NCBI RefSeq assembly: GCF_000311785.1
Contig: NZ_HE978536.1
Location: forward strand, 208,128-272,127
Length of the DNA: 64,000 nucleotides
Direction of reading: 5' to 3'
DNA from: Brevibacillus massiliensis
GTDB lineage: Bacteria; Bacillota; Bacilli; Brevibacillales; Brevibacillaceae
Position numbers and translations under genes: made by a program. Shown one piece after another: positions 1-7,784 of this stretch (positions are counted from its first letter, which is position 1; each line of letters starts with the position of its first letter). A model generated the notes under the pieces. It ran no database searches. It saw nothing but the letters and a program-made list of their open reading frames with translations, and was not told where the DNA came from.

Positions 1-139
1 CCACTGCACCGGCCACCTTTTTATCTTCTTCATTCATCAGCTTTACGATTTGCGGTATAGACAGGTTGTCCAGATCCTCCGCCAGCTCGTTCTTCATCTC
101 TGTCGTCAGTTCCTGCAGCTTTTCCAGCATATCCTTCAT
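1..139 (-). CDS. murQ: N-acetylmuramic acid 6-phosphate etherase, N-terminal part (runs off window)
   Basis: Only the first 46 or so codons lie in the window, on the minus strand. The start region contains the segment NEEDKKVAGAV, which matches the conserved early MurQ signature (a few residues, then EDK.V..AV). MurQ cleaves the D-lactyl ether of MurNAc-6-phosphate to give GlcNAc-6-phosphate in the cytoplasm. Its ATG overlaps the TGA of the upstream sugar kinase in an ATGA, so the two are probably translationally coupled. The SIS domain lies outside the window. The family call rests on a short N-terminus plus operon context, so it is good but not certain. Confidence 0.75.
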   Translation of the reverse strand, partial: MKDMLEKLQELTTEMKNELAEDLDNLSIPQIVKLMNEEDKKVAGAV

Positions 140-1110
140 CCTTTCCCTTGTTTGGGCCAACTGCACCTGATGCGCTCTCTGCACGCCTCGTCAACTGCCA
201 GCCTGCGGCTCTTCAAGGCCATCACAAGCGCACCCGCCACCGGCGGAACAGACGGCAAAACGACGGCGGCCATGGTCGACAGCCGCGCTTTCACCTGCCG
301 CTGGAGCGGGTTGTCCGAGGAGAGCAGCCCGCCGGCGAGGACAACCGGCAGCGGCTCCGCCAGTTTGGCGAGGCAGGTCGAAGCCAACTCCGCCAGCGCG
401 TCCGCCGCCTGCTCGACCAGCCTGCATGCCGCCTCGTCACCTTGTTCGGCCGCTGTCAGCAGCACGCGGCTTAACTCGCTGATTTGCTTCCGCTGATTTT
501 CTGCACTGTATACCAGGTGAATCAGCTTGCCGGGGTCGCTTACGCCGTAGTGGCTAAGCAGCAGCTCTGTCAGCAGGGTCTTCGGGCCCCTTCCATCATA
601 GTGGCGCAAGCAGGCGATCAGGGCATCCCGGCCCAGGGAAAACCCGCTCCCTTCGTCGCCCAAAAGGTAGCCCCACCCCCCCACGCGGCAGCGTTTTTCA
701 TCCCGTGACACACCGTATGCGATCGATCCGGTGCCGACGATCAGCACTACCCCCGGCTCCCCCCAGGTACCCGCGTACAGTGCCGTCATCGCGTCGTTGT
801 CCAGCACCAGCCTGCCTTCGAACTCTGCGTCAAAAGCAGAGGCGATCAGCTCCTTCACCTCTTCACGATCGGCGCCCGCCAGGCCGAATACGATCGTCTC
901 CACCTCTTCCCTCTGTCTGCCGGACGAAAGCAGCAGCCCTTCGATCAGCTGCCGCAGCGTCTGTTCAACATGCGACCACGGGCGGGAGAGTGGGTTGGAT
1001 GCATCCGAAGTGGCGGCAGCCAAAATCTCTCCCTTTGCCGTACAGAGGGCGGCTGTCGTCTTCGTCCCGCCGCCGTCAATTCCAATAAACACACTGTTAC
1101 TTGACTGCAC
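136..1110 (-). CDS. BadF/BadG/BcrA/BcrD-type amino-sugar kinase (GlcNAc/MurNAc kinase-like)
   Basis: A 324-residue ATPase of the ASKHA fold. The N-terminus has the phosphate-binding loop GIDGGGTKTTAAL (about residues 10-22), and GLAGADREEV and LVLDNDAMTALYAG follow at the usual positions. Later come IVGTGSIAYGV and GGWGYLLGDEGSG, which are typical of N-acetylglucosamine kinases of this superfamily. In clostridia a member of this family (MurK) phosphorylates MurNAc and GlcNAc. Here the gene sits between an ABC permease and murQ, with overlaps on both sides, which favours MurNAc as a substrate. The GTG start overlaps the end of the permease gene. Family is certain; exact sugar is inferred. Confidence 0.85.
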   Translation of the reverse strand: MQSSNSVFIGIDGGGTKTTAALCTAKGEILAAATSDASNPLSRPWSHVEQTLRQLIEGLLLSSGRQREEVETIVFGLAGADREEVKELIASAFDAEFEGRLVLDNDAMTALYAGTWGEPGVVLIVGTGSIAYGVSRDEKRCRVGGWGYLLGDEGSGFSLGRDALIACLRHYDGRGPKTLLTELLLSHYGVSDPGKLIHLVYSAENQRKQISELSRVLLTAAEQGDEAACRLVEQAADALAELASTCLAKLAEPLPVVLAGGLLSSDNPLQRQVKARLSTMAAVVLPSVPPVAGALVMALKSRRLAVDEACRERIRCSWPKQGKG

Positions 1111-1921
1111 CTGCCGTCAGTCCTTCCATAAATTGTTTGGACGCCAGCAAGAAGACGATGATCATCGGCAGCGCCGACAGGGTCAAACCGGCGAACAGCA
1201 TGCTCCAATCGGTTTCGTATTCTCCAAACAGGCTGAGCATGCCGGCGGGGATCGTCTTCTTGACGTCTTCTTGGATAAAGATCAGCGGGAAAAAGAAGTC
1301 GTTCCACGCCTGAATAAAGTTAATGATCATCACCGTACCCAGGGCCGGTCTGATCAATGGCAGCAGCACCCGCCAAAAGACCTGAAAGTCGTTGCAGCCG
1401 TCGATTCGGGCCGCCTCTTCCAACTGTACGGGCAACGTGCGAAAAAAACCGGTCAGGATAAAGACGGAAATGGGAATGCCGCCCGCTGTGTTGATGAGGA
1501 TCAGTGACCACAGCGAGTTTAACAGCCCCAACTGTTTCATCAGTAGGAACAGCGGGACGATCCCCAGCTTGATCGGAATCATCAAGCCGATCAGGAAGAA
1601 AAAGTAGAGCAGCCCGTTCCATTTGAAGGAATATCTCGCAAGGTAAAAGGCTGCCAGCGCGGAGAACAGCAAAATGAGCAGGACGGAAACGACGCTGACG
1701 AACACGCTGTTCCAGAAAAAATCGGCAAACGGCACGGATTCCCACAAGCTCACGTACGACTCAAAGCCGAACGAAGCCGGCAGGCTGAGCGGAGCCGCAA
1801 GGATTTCCGCATTCGTCTTAAACGATGAGACGATCATCAGGAAGATCGGATAGATGGCGATCAACCCAAACAAATAGGCGAAGAGGTACTGCAGAGACCT
1901 CGCCCCGACGCTCGTTTTCAC
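1097..1921 (-). CDS. Carbohydrate ABC transporter permease (MalG/CUT1 type)
   Basis: A 274-residue inner-membrane permease with six predicted membrane segments. The EAA loop lies at EEAARIDGCNDFQVFWRVLLP, the cytoplasmic contact site for the ATPase. The N-terminus has the usual first segment followed by an FKTNAEIL stretch found in MalG-type permeases. It overlaps the downstream kinase by 14 bases. It pairs with the other permease and the binding protein upstream. No ATPase gene is in the operon, so the complex probably uses a shared MsmX-type ATPase encoded elsewhere, as is usual for CUT1 importers of Bacillales. Substrate is inferred from context as an amino sugar. Confidence 0.92.
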   Translation of the reverse strand: MKTSVGARSLQYLFAYLFGLIAIYPIFLMIVSSFKTNAEILAAPLSLPASFGFESYVSLWESVPFADFFWNSVFVSVVSVLLILLFSALAAFYLARYSFKWNGLLYFFFLIGLMIPIKLGIVPLFLLMKQLGLLNSLWSLILINTAGGIPISVFILTGFFRTLPVQLEEAARIDGCNDFQVFWRVLLPLIRPALGTVMIINFIQAWNDFFFPLIFIQEDVKKTIPAGMLSLFGEYETDWSMLFAGLTLSALPMIIVFLLASKQFMEGLTAGAVK

Positions 1922-1982
1922 TTTTGACCCTCCTTATCTCCGTTTCAACGGCAGATTGGGAACGGGAGAACGCGCCCCTGTT

Positions 1983-2924
1983 CTAATGCTGGATTTCCTT
2001 TTTGCGCAAGAGGAACACTGAGATGGCTGACACGGAGGCGACGATGAAGAACAAAATGACGGACAGAGCCGAGCCGAGTCCGATCGCTACGGAGCCTGTG
2101 CCGCTTGGCCCGCCGAATGCCAGGCGGTAGAAATAGACGGCCAGTGTGTCGGTGGAACGGAACGGTTCCCCCTGTGAACCCTCCATCGCGTAAATCAGTT
2201 CGAACGCTTCAAACGCCTGGATGAACGTGAGAATCGTCATGATCGTCACAGACGGCATCACCAGCGGGAGGATAATCTTGCGCAGCAGCGTCAAGCCGCT
2301 GGCACCATCCAGGCGGGCCGCCTCCACCAATTCCTCCGGTATGGATTGCAATCCGGCGAGGAAGATCAGCACGGCAAAACCGATGCCGAACCAACAGTTG
2401 ATCAAGATAATGGTCATGAGTGCGGTATTGGGATCCCCCAGCCACGGCCGGGCCCACGCTTCCAGCCCCAAGTGGGTCAGCAGGGCATTAAGCGCCCCGA
2501 AATTGGGATTGAGGATCAGCTTCCACAAAAAACCGACGATGATGACCGACAGCAGCCTGGGCAGGAAATAAGCCGCCTTCAGCACTCCGGAACCCCTGAT
2601 CTTCCGATAGATGACGTACGCAAGTCCAAAGGCGATCCCGTTTTGGACGACCATTTCCACGATGAAGTAGACCAGGTTGTGCTTGATTGCATTCCAGAAC
2701 ATTTCGTTAAACGGCTCCACCGTAAACAGCGTGACGAAATTCTGGAATCCGGCAAACCCTTTGCGGGAGATCCCTTCCCAGTCGTACAGACTGTAAGTAA
2801 ACGCGGAGAAGATCGGATAGATGACAAACGCCGCGTAGACGAGCAGGGCGGGGAGCGGAAACAGGTGGATGAGCCAGCGCCGTCTCGGCTTCGACCTGCC
2901 GGCTCGCTCCGTCGCTTTTTGCAT
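1983..2924 (-). CDS. Carbohydrate ABC transporter permease (MalF/CUT1 type)
   Basis: A 313-residue integral membrane protein with six predicted segments and the EAA motif at EELVEAARLDGASGLTLLRK. The N-terminus is basic (SKPRRRW) before the first segment and followed by FVIYPIFSAFTYSLYDW, a typical MalF/UgpA opening. I start it at the ATG preceded by GGTGA rather than four codons earlier at a TTG. It is the first of two permeases after the binding-protein gene, from which it is separated by a strong hairpin. It should form a heterodimer with the next permease. Confidence 0.92.
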   Translation of the reverse strand: MQKATERAGRSKPRRRWLIHLFPLPALLVYAAFVIYPIFSAFTYSLYDWEGISRKGFAGFQNFVTLFTVEPFNEMFWNAIKHNLVYFIVEMVVQNGIAFGLAYVIYRKIRGSGVLKAAYFLPRLLSVIIVGFLWKLILNPNFGALNALLTHLGLEAWARPWLGDPNTALMTIILINCWFGIGFAVLIFLAGLQSIPEELVEAARLDGASGLTLLRKIILPLVMPSVTIMTILTFIQAFEAFELIYAMEGSQGEPFRSTDTLAVYFYRLAFGGPSGTGSVAIGLGSALSVILFFIVASVSAISVFLLRKKEIQH

Positions 2925-2956
2925 GTGGTTCACCAACTTTCACCTGTAGAATGGGA

Positions 2957-2984
2957 GGGGAGTAAAACAGATGTTTTACTCCCC
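2957..2984 (-). other. Intercistronic hairpin after the sugar-binding protein gene
   Basis: Perfect 12-bp inverted repeat (GGGGAGTAAAAC, loop AGAT, then the complement) in the gap between the binding-protein stop and the first permease. On the minus strand it is not followed by a run of T. It therefore looks more like an mRNA-stabilising or partial-termination element than a full terminator. Such elements usually raise binding-protein dosage over permease. Confidence 0.75.
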
Positions 2985-2994
2985 CTCGTCTGCT

Positions 2995-4302
2995 TTACTT
3001 TTTGAACGGCGCAAACCAGCTTTCAGCAGATTTTTGAACGGTCTCGGCCACTTGATCCGGCGTCATTTTATCCAGGTACATGCCCTGCAGGCTGTTCTCC
3101 AATTCCGCCTTGGTGGTCGGGTTCCCCTCCCCGAAATACACGAGAATCAGGTAGGGCGTCGCGTTCTTCTCCGTTCGTTCCGCCATTTTGTTGACCAGCG
3201 GATCGTCTACCTTGACGCCGGGGACAGCGCTGATTCGCTTGAACTCGTTCGCAAACATCTCGCCAAATTTTTGCGTCGCCATGAATTCCATGAACTTCAG
3301 CGCCGCTTCCTTATGAGGCGACTTGGCATTGACGCCCCAGGAACCGTCGACCCAGGTCGTGATCAGCGGATTGCCGTCTTGGCCCTGCAGCGTGAAGAAG
3401 TCGACATCAAGATTCGGATTCAGCTTGTGCATCGGGTCGAGGTCAAAGCTGCCGTGGATGTACATCGCCGCCTTTTCCGTGGCAAACAGCGCCCGGGTAT
3501 CGTTTTGATCCAGGCCGACGAAGTTATCCGGGAAGTAAGGCGCCAGTTCCTTCATTTGTTCGATCGACTTTTTGAACTCCGGACTGAGGAAGTTCGCCTC
3601 GCCTTTTTGCACTTTGTCGACGAACTCGTTGCCGCCGTATTCGGCAGGTGCGATGACGCCGTGGCTGAGCGACAGCAGCCAGGCTTCCTTGGCTCCGAAA
3701 GCGAATGGCGTAACGCCTTTGTCTTTAAGCGCCTTGGCCGTCTGGAGCAGTTCATCCCAGGTTTTCGGCTCCTGGATGCCCTGATCGACAAACATTTTCT
3801 TGTTGTAGTAAATTTGCGTCGAGTTGAGCGACAGCGGCACGCCGTATACCTTGCCGTCCTTGGCTGTCGCCGCCTTCAGCACATCCGGCGCAAAATGGTT
3901 GATGCCGGGCACAGAGTCAAGCGGTTCGAGGTAGCCGGAATCCGCGAGCGACATCCCCGCCTGGTACGGGCGGAGCTGCATGATGTCCGGACCGCTGTCT
4001 CCTTGCAGAGCGGTGTTCAAAATCGTGTTGTACTCTGTGGACTTAAACGCCTTGAATTCGATTTTGACGCCGGGGTTTGTCTGTTCAAACTCTTTGATGA
4101 TCTTCTTGTAGCCATCCCCGTCCTCCACCCGCCAGCTGTGCATGCTGAGCACGACCTGTTCCTGATTTCCCTGGCTGCCCAGATTTTCTTTTCCCCCTTG
4201 GCTGCCGGTGTCAGGAGACGAGGTATTGCTGCTGCAGGCACCCAGCAGCGCCGATGCGACCAGCAGCGTGGAAAGGAACACGGACACGCGTTTTTTCTTC
4301 AT
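2995..4302 (-). CDS. Extracellular sugar-binding lipoprotein of ABC importer
   Basis: A 435-residue solute-binding protein of the bacterial extracellular family 1. The first 22 residues form a lipoprotein signal ending in the lipobox LLGAC, so Cys22 is probably lipidated. A low-complexity Ser/Gly/Asn linker follows, then the mature domain starting VVLSMHSWRVEDGDGYKKII. Motifs such as FEQTNPGVKIEFKAF and NSTQIYYNKKMF are typical of CUT1 binding proteins. It is first in the transport part of the operon, after the RpiR regulator. The ligand cannot be read from sequence; operon content suggests MurNAc, GlcNAc or a muropeptide sugar. Confidence 0.93.
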   Translation of the reverse strand: MKKKRVSVFLSTLLVASALLGACSSNTSSPDTGSQGGKENLGSQGNQEQVVLSMHSWRVEDGDGYKKIIKEFEQTNPGVKIEFKAFKSTEYNTILNTALQGDSGPDIMQLRPYQAGMSLADSGYLEPLDSVPGINHFAPDVLKAATAKDGKVYGVPLSLNSTQIYYNKKMFVDQGIQEPKTWDELLQTAKALKDKGVTPFAFGAKEAWLLSLSHGVIAPAEYGGNEFVDKVQKGEANFLSPEFKKSIEQMKELAPYFPDNFVGLDQNDTRALFATEKAAMYIHGSFDLDPMHKLNPNLDVDFFTLQGQDGNPLITTWVDGSWGVNAKSPHKEAALKFMEFMATQKFGEMFANEFKRISAVPGVKVDDPLVNKMAERTEKNATPYLILVYFGEGNPTTKAELENSLQGMYLDKMTPDQVAETVQKSAESWFAPFKK

Positions 4303-4404
4303 CTCTTCTTCCCCCTTTTCATTTGGACAACCGCTAAGGTAGAGCCCAGTGGACTTTCGTCACATCACTTCCACGGCACGCAAATCGATTGCCCGGATGT
4401 GCGG

Positions 4405-5262
4405 CTACTCTGTGCCGCGCTTTCTGCGGCTGACGGCTCCCCTGGTCTTTTCCAAGAGCGGAATTACTTTTTCGTTCAGCTTGCTTACGATCGTGATGAA
4501 CAGAATGTCGATCACATTCAATTGGGCAATGCGGGAGGCCATGGCGCCGCTGCGAATGCTCTTTTCGACGGAACTGGTATGGAGCCGGATATCCGCCAGG
4601 TCTGCCACTGGAGAAGGACCGAATTTGGTCAGGGTAATAATCAGGGCTCCTTGCTGTTTCGCTTCCGAAAGGGACTGGATCACATCTTCCGTCTGGCCCG
4701 AATACGAGATCCCAAAGGCGACGTCATCTTTGGTCAAATTGACGGCCGAGGTGAGCTGAGCGTGAAAATCGGAATGGGCCTCGCACCACATGTTGATGCG
4801 TGTAAGCTTTTGCTTCAGGTCGGACGCTATCACGGCAGACGCGCCGACTCCGTAGACGTCGATCTTGCGGGCAGCAGCCAGCGCGTCCGCCGCTTTCTTC
4901 ACTTCCTCAACCGACAACACGCTGACCGTATCCTGTACCGACTGAATGTTGTTGGTGCTGACGGCCTGAACGATCGATTCGACTGACCCCCCGATCATAA
5001 TTTCCTGATAGCTTCCAATCGCGACACTTCTCGTCAAATCTCCGGCAATCCGAAGCTTCAACTCCTGGTACCCTGCAAAGTTCAACAACTGGGCCAACCG
5101 GACCACTGTCGCTTCCGACACGCCGCTCCGTTTGGCCAATCTCTGCACCGACAGCGTGACCACTTCCTCGGGGTGGGCCAATATGTATTCCGCTACTTTT
5201 TGCTGTGATGGCTTCAAGTCGTCAAGTATGGCCTGCAGGCTGGCAAGACACCCGTTCAGCAT
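4405..5262 (-). CDS. RpiR/MurR-family transcriptional regulator (HTH + SIS)
   Basis: A 285-residue regulator. The N-terminal HTH_6 domain covers roughly residues 1-75 (LKPSQQKVAEYIL, then RSGVSEATVVRLAQLLNFAGYQELK). A C-terminal SIS sugar-phosphate domain follows (IDVYGVGASAVIASDLKQKL; FGISYSGQTEDVIQSL). A longer reading from a triple ATG at 5286 is possible, but the predicted transcript begins about 5290, which would leave almost no leader. I therefore place the start at the ATG at 5262. RpiR regulators near murQ usually sense a sugar phosphate such as MurNAc-6-phosphate. It heads the minus-strand operon, and an operator-like palindrome lies in its own promoter. Confidence 0.92.
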   Translation of the reverse strand: MLNGCLASLQAILDDLKPSQQKVAEYILAHPEEVVTLSVQRLAKRSGVSEATVVRLAQLLNFAGYQELKLRIAGDLTRSVAIGSYQEIMIGGSVESIVQAVSTNNIQSVQDTVSVLSVEEVKKAADALAAARKIDVYGVGASAVIASDLKQKLTRINMWCEAHSDFHAQLTSAVNLTKDDVAFGISYSGQTEDVIQSLSEAKQQGALIITLTKFGPSPVADLADIRLHTSSVEKSIRSGAMASRIAQLNVIDILFITIVSKLNEKVIPLLEKTRGAVSRRKRGTE

Positions 5263-5296
5263 CGAAAACACCGCTTTCATCATCATTCATAGGCTC

Positions 5297-5325
5297 ATTT
5301 TATGAAACAATATTTCAAATGTCAA
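5297..5325 (-). promoter_or_regulatory. Sigma-A promoter with an embedded RpiR-type operator
   Basis: On the minus strand a consensus -35 TTGACA (5320-5325) is followed by a 17-base spacer and -10 TAAAAT (5297-5302). The spacer contains the palindrome TGAAATATTGTTTCA (5303-5317), the TGAAA-N5-TTTCA form reported for several RpiR-family sites. Binding there would block RNA polymerase, so autorepression of the whole operon is the simplest model. Confidence 0.8.
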
Positions 5326-5374
5326 TAAAAATCAGAAAATTTCGCTACATCATTTAACCTGATATTCGGGCCAA

Positions 5375-5392
5375 TCGGCACATTTCTTGCGT
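5375..5392 (+). promoter_or_regulatory. Sigma-54 (-24/-12) promoter
   Basis: The sequence TCGGCACATTTCTTGCG has the invariant GG and GC separated by exactly 10 bases and fits the YGGCAC-N5-TTGC consensus well. It points rightward, back to back with the rpiR promoter 50 bases away. The next frame downstream is a truncated PAS-domain gene at 5584, behind a terminator-like hairpin. Confidence 0.7.
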
Positions 5393-5542
5393 ATGTTTCG
5401 TCATGTAAGGAGGATTCAAGCACGGACTAATGGAATTTATTCATCTGAAAATTCTGATATAACAAGGCAGTCTGCAGGCAAACCGTGGAACATTGCGTTT
5501 TTTCATCACATGCAACGCTGTAAGATTGGTCGGTTTGAGGGG

Positions 5543-5569
5543 GGAATCACAAAGTGTGGTTCCTTTTTT
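5543..5569 (+). terminator. Terminator-like hairpin in the leader of the truncated PAS gene
   Basis: Stem GGAATCAC / GTGGTTCC (8 bp with one G-U), loop of five, then six T. It lies only a few bases before a perfect AGGAGGTGATT ribosome-binding site, so it could be an attenuator or the end of a short leader transcript from the sigma-54 promoter. Confidence 0.6.
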
Positions 5570-5583
5570 AGGAGGTGATTGCC

Positions 5584-5787
5584 GTGCTGAAAAAGGAAGA
5601 AAAACGGCCCAGCTTGTCGCCAGCGGATCTGATCCGTACTCTGGGTCAAGCGTCTGACGAGATCATGATTACCGACGGAGCTGGAACAATTCTCTGGTTG
5701 AACACCACACAGGAGACCTTGTACAGCATTCCTTCTACGAGCAGTGGTTGGGCCGCTCCGTATAAGCTCAGCGCTGCTTTTCCCTGA
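5584..5787 (+). pseudogene. Truncated PAS-domain protein (N-terminal remnant)
   Basis: A 67-codon reading frame with an excellent ribosome-binding site (AGGAGGTGATT) and GTG start. The text LIRTLGQASDEIMITDGAGTI followed by LWLN is a typical start of the PAS domain found in sigma-54-interacting regulators. After about 45 residues the match stops (STSSGWAAPYKLSAAFP) and the frame ends at a stop, followed by a GC-rich hairpin. The AAA and HTH domains are absent from the window. I read it as the N-terminal stub of a deleted regulator; a small stand-alone PAS protein is less likely. Confidence 0.5.
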
Positions 5788-5791
5788 TTCG

Positions 5792-5816
5792 AACCCCCCG
5801 TGCCCAGCGGGGGTTT
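5792..5816 (+). terminator. GC-rich hairpin after the truncated PAS frame
   Basis: CCCCCG / CGGGGG stem with a seven-base loop followed by TTTT. A reasonable weak terminator; it may be the original terminator of the deleted gene. Confidence 0.5.
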
Positions 5817-5917
5817 TGCCGGCGGCGGTCCTTGCGCATTTTTCGAAATTTTCCTATCCTTCAGGTCAAATGATGGTAGAATGATACCAGAGTCTTTGAG
5901 GATAGGAGATTTTACGG

Positions 5918-6697
5918 GTGAAGAGATGGATTACGTTTGACCTGGATGGAACCCTGATGCAAAATCCTTTCCAGGAATGGGTATTTCCTGAAATCGCTGC
6001 GGCTGTCGCGGCCAAGTCCGGCTCCGCGATTGCGTGCGACGCCAGGGGCGAGATGGTGGCCGAACATGAGCGGCGTCTGGCCCGGCACATGTACGTGGAG
6101 GCCTATGACTGGGATGACATCCTCTGCGGGCTGCTTGAGCGGCTAGGCCTTACGCTGGCCATCGACATCGAACAGTTGGTGATTAAGCACTCCTGCGCGC
6201 CAAAGGTTTACCTTTTGGAGGATGGCGTGCTGGACGTGCTGGCTGGGCTGAAAGCGGAAGGCTACGCTTTGGCTGCTGTGACCAACGGCTTTTTCAAGTT
6301 TCAGTATCCGGTGATGCAGGCGCTTGGGCTGGCAGACCTGTTTGACGCCGTCGTCACCCCTGATCGCGTCGGCTTTGCCAAGCCTGACGTGCGGATCTTT
6401 GAGACACTGCGCAGGCAAGGGGGCATCGCCGCCCACGTCGGCGACCGGATCGACCACGATGTCTGTCTGGCAAATCGGTTTGGCACCTGCTCCGTGCTGA
6501 TCGATCGGCGACTGCCGCCGGAGTTGGCAGACATGAACCCGGTTGTCCGGGCAAATTGCGAGGCCGGAAAACAGTATTGTGCAAGGAAGGCACAGGCTGA
6601 ACTCACTTCCGCCAAAACCGGGCTGTCGGACCCGCTGCTTCCAAAAGCGGTAATCGGCTCGCTCAAGGAACTGGCAGATTGCATAGAGAAACAATAA
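5918..6697 (+). CDS. HAD-superfamily hydrolase
   Basis: A 259-residue haloacid dehalogenase-like phosphatase. Motif I is FDLDGTLMQ (Asp nucleophile near residue 7), motif II is AAVTNGFF, and the motif III/IV region is GFAKPDVRIFE followed by HVGDRIDHDVCLANRFG. An alpha-helical cap lies between motifs I and II. Start is GTG at 5918, with GGATAGGAGAT upstream. It stands alone between two terminators. Substrate is not predictable; most relatives are small-molecule phosphatases. Confidence 0.88.
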   Translation: MKRWITFDLDGTLMQNPFQEWVFPEIAAAVAAKSGSAIACDARGEMVAEHERRLARHMYVEAYDWDDILCGLLERLGLTLAIDIEQLVIKHSCAPKVYLLEDGVLDVLAGLKAEGYALAAVTNGFFKFQYPVMQALGLADLFDAVVTPDRVGFAKPDVRIFETLRRQGGIAAHVGDRIDHDVCLANRFGTCSVLIDRRLPPELADMNPVVRANCEAGKQYCARKAQAELTSAKTGLSDPLLPKAVIGSLKELADCIEKQ

Positions 6698-6698
6698 A

Positions 6699-6725
6699 CA
6701 GGCAGGAGTTTCTCACTCCTGCCTG
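6699..6725 (-). terminator. Terminator between HAD gene and anti-sigma gene
   Basis: Perfect 11-bp stem (CAGGCAGGAGT and complement) with a five-base loop. On the minus strand it is followed by TTTATT, so it mainly ends the sigma/anti-sigma transcript. It sits directly after the HAD stop and may serve both convergent genes. Confidence 0.7.
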
Positions 6726-6740
6726 CATACCTTCATCACC

Positions 6741-7784
6741 TTACTTGCCCGATTCCACGCTTTGGCGGTACCTCTCTATATTCTGCTGGTGCAGATCTTC
6801 CACATTTCCTTGCCGCTCACTGATTTTGTCCAGGTATTTGGCCGGAAAGATCTGCTCGATGCTGGACCAGTACAAATTCCCGTCTTTCGGCTCTTGGTGG
6901 CTCACTACCCGGTAATCGCTCCCCTTTGATGCCAGTTGGTAGCCGTATTCAATTTGAAACGCCAGCGGCAGGCTTACACCCGCCTTCGAGACGTACTCAT
7001 CTCCCTCTTTGCCGATCGACTCGACCAAAGCCCAGGCGTAGACCGTTTTTCGCTCGGCATTGCCTTCCACACCGAAAATATCGACGCTGGCAAAGCGCGG
7101 CGAGCCAATCCAGTCAAATGCTTTGTCGCGTGTCAGGTATTGGATCAGCAGCGGTTCCAGCCACTCTTTTGAGGAGTCGCTAACCCCGCCCTTCACTTTG
7201 ACAAACACGTGGCCGAGCGGCACACCGTCAGAGATCACCTCCAGCTTCCAGACGCCTGCGTCAGGCAGCGCGATGGATGACGGGAAGCTGCCGTCAGCAT
7301 CGTAAACCGGCCCCCCTACACGCCAACTTCCCAGTTCCACCTTTTCTCCGGCAGCACTGGTGCCGACGATCTGTACGGACGATGCAAAACTACCGTTCAA
7401 CAACCACAATACTTTCTGGGCCTGCCCTTCATACATCTCTCCGGCGATGATTCGGACCGGTTTTTCACCGACATAGCTGAATGGGTTGCCCTCGTATATG
7501 GCAGTGACGGACCGGGACGGCTGCCATGTTTCAGATGGCGAGCCCGCTGCCCGGCCGGACTGCCCCAGCCACTCAGAGATGCTGCCAGAACCGGCCCAAC
7601 CGATCAGACAAAGGAGGATCGCGGCAGCCGCTATCCACCCTCCGGAAAACCAGCCCCGCCTGCCGCCGGTTCTTCGCACCCGCTCAAGCACCTGCCTCTC
7701 CAAATCCGCAGAAAAGACGACGTCTTGCAGCAGTGTACGGTCTGCCGTGTCACGCAGCTGCTGCAGCGATTTGTCTACGTCCAT
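6741..7784 (-). CDS. Probable anti-sigma factor, membrane-anchored
   Basis: A 347-residue protein whose gene overlaps the end of the ECF sigma gene by 10 bases, the usual sign of a cognate anti-sigma. The N-terminal 40 residues are a short helical cytoplasmic part (SLQQLRDTADRTLLQDVVFS), followed by GWIAAAAILLCLIGWAG, a single membrane segment at about 47-64. The remaining 280 residues should face outside and may sense envelope stress. No zinc-binding HxxxCxxC motif is present. I do not recognise the outer domain. Role is inferred from gene order and topology. Confidence 0.65.
   Translation of the reverse strand: MDVDKSLQQLRDTADRTLLQDVVFSADLERQVLERVRRTGGRRGWFSGGWIAAAAILLCLIGWAGSGSISEWLGQSGRAAGSPSETWQPSRSVTAIYEGNPFSYVGEKPVRIIAGEMYEGQAQKVLWLLNGSFASSVQIVGTSAAGEKVELGSWRVGGPVYDADGSFPSSIALPDAGVWKLEVISDGVPLGHVFVKVKGGVSDSSKEWLEPLLIQYLTRDKAFDWIGSPRFASVDIFGVEGNAERKTVYAWALVESIGKEGDEYVSKAGVSLPLAFQIEYGYQLASKGSDYRVVSHQEPKDGNLYWSSIEQIFPAKYLDKISERQGNVEDLHQQNIERYRQSVESGK

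Noticed and set aside
2971..4986. Very long open frame on the plus strand, opposite the sugar-binding protein and RpiR genes
   Set aside because: It is antisense to two clear genes, has no recognisable domain, and is Arg/His/Leu-rich as expected from the reverse of GC-rich coding DNA.
5387..5578. Sixty-residue frame between the sigma-54 promoter and the PAS remnant
   Set aside because: It runs through the terminator hairpin, has no ribosome-binding site and no recognisable features; more likely untranslated leader.
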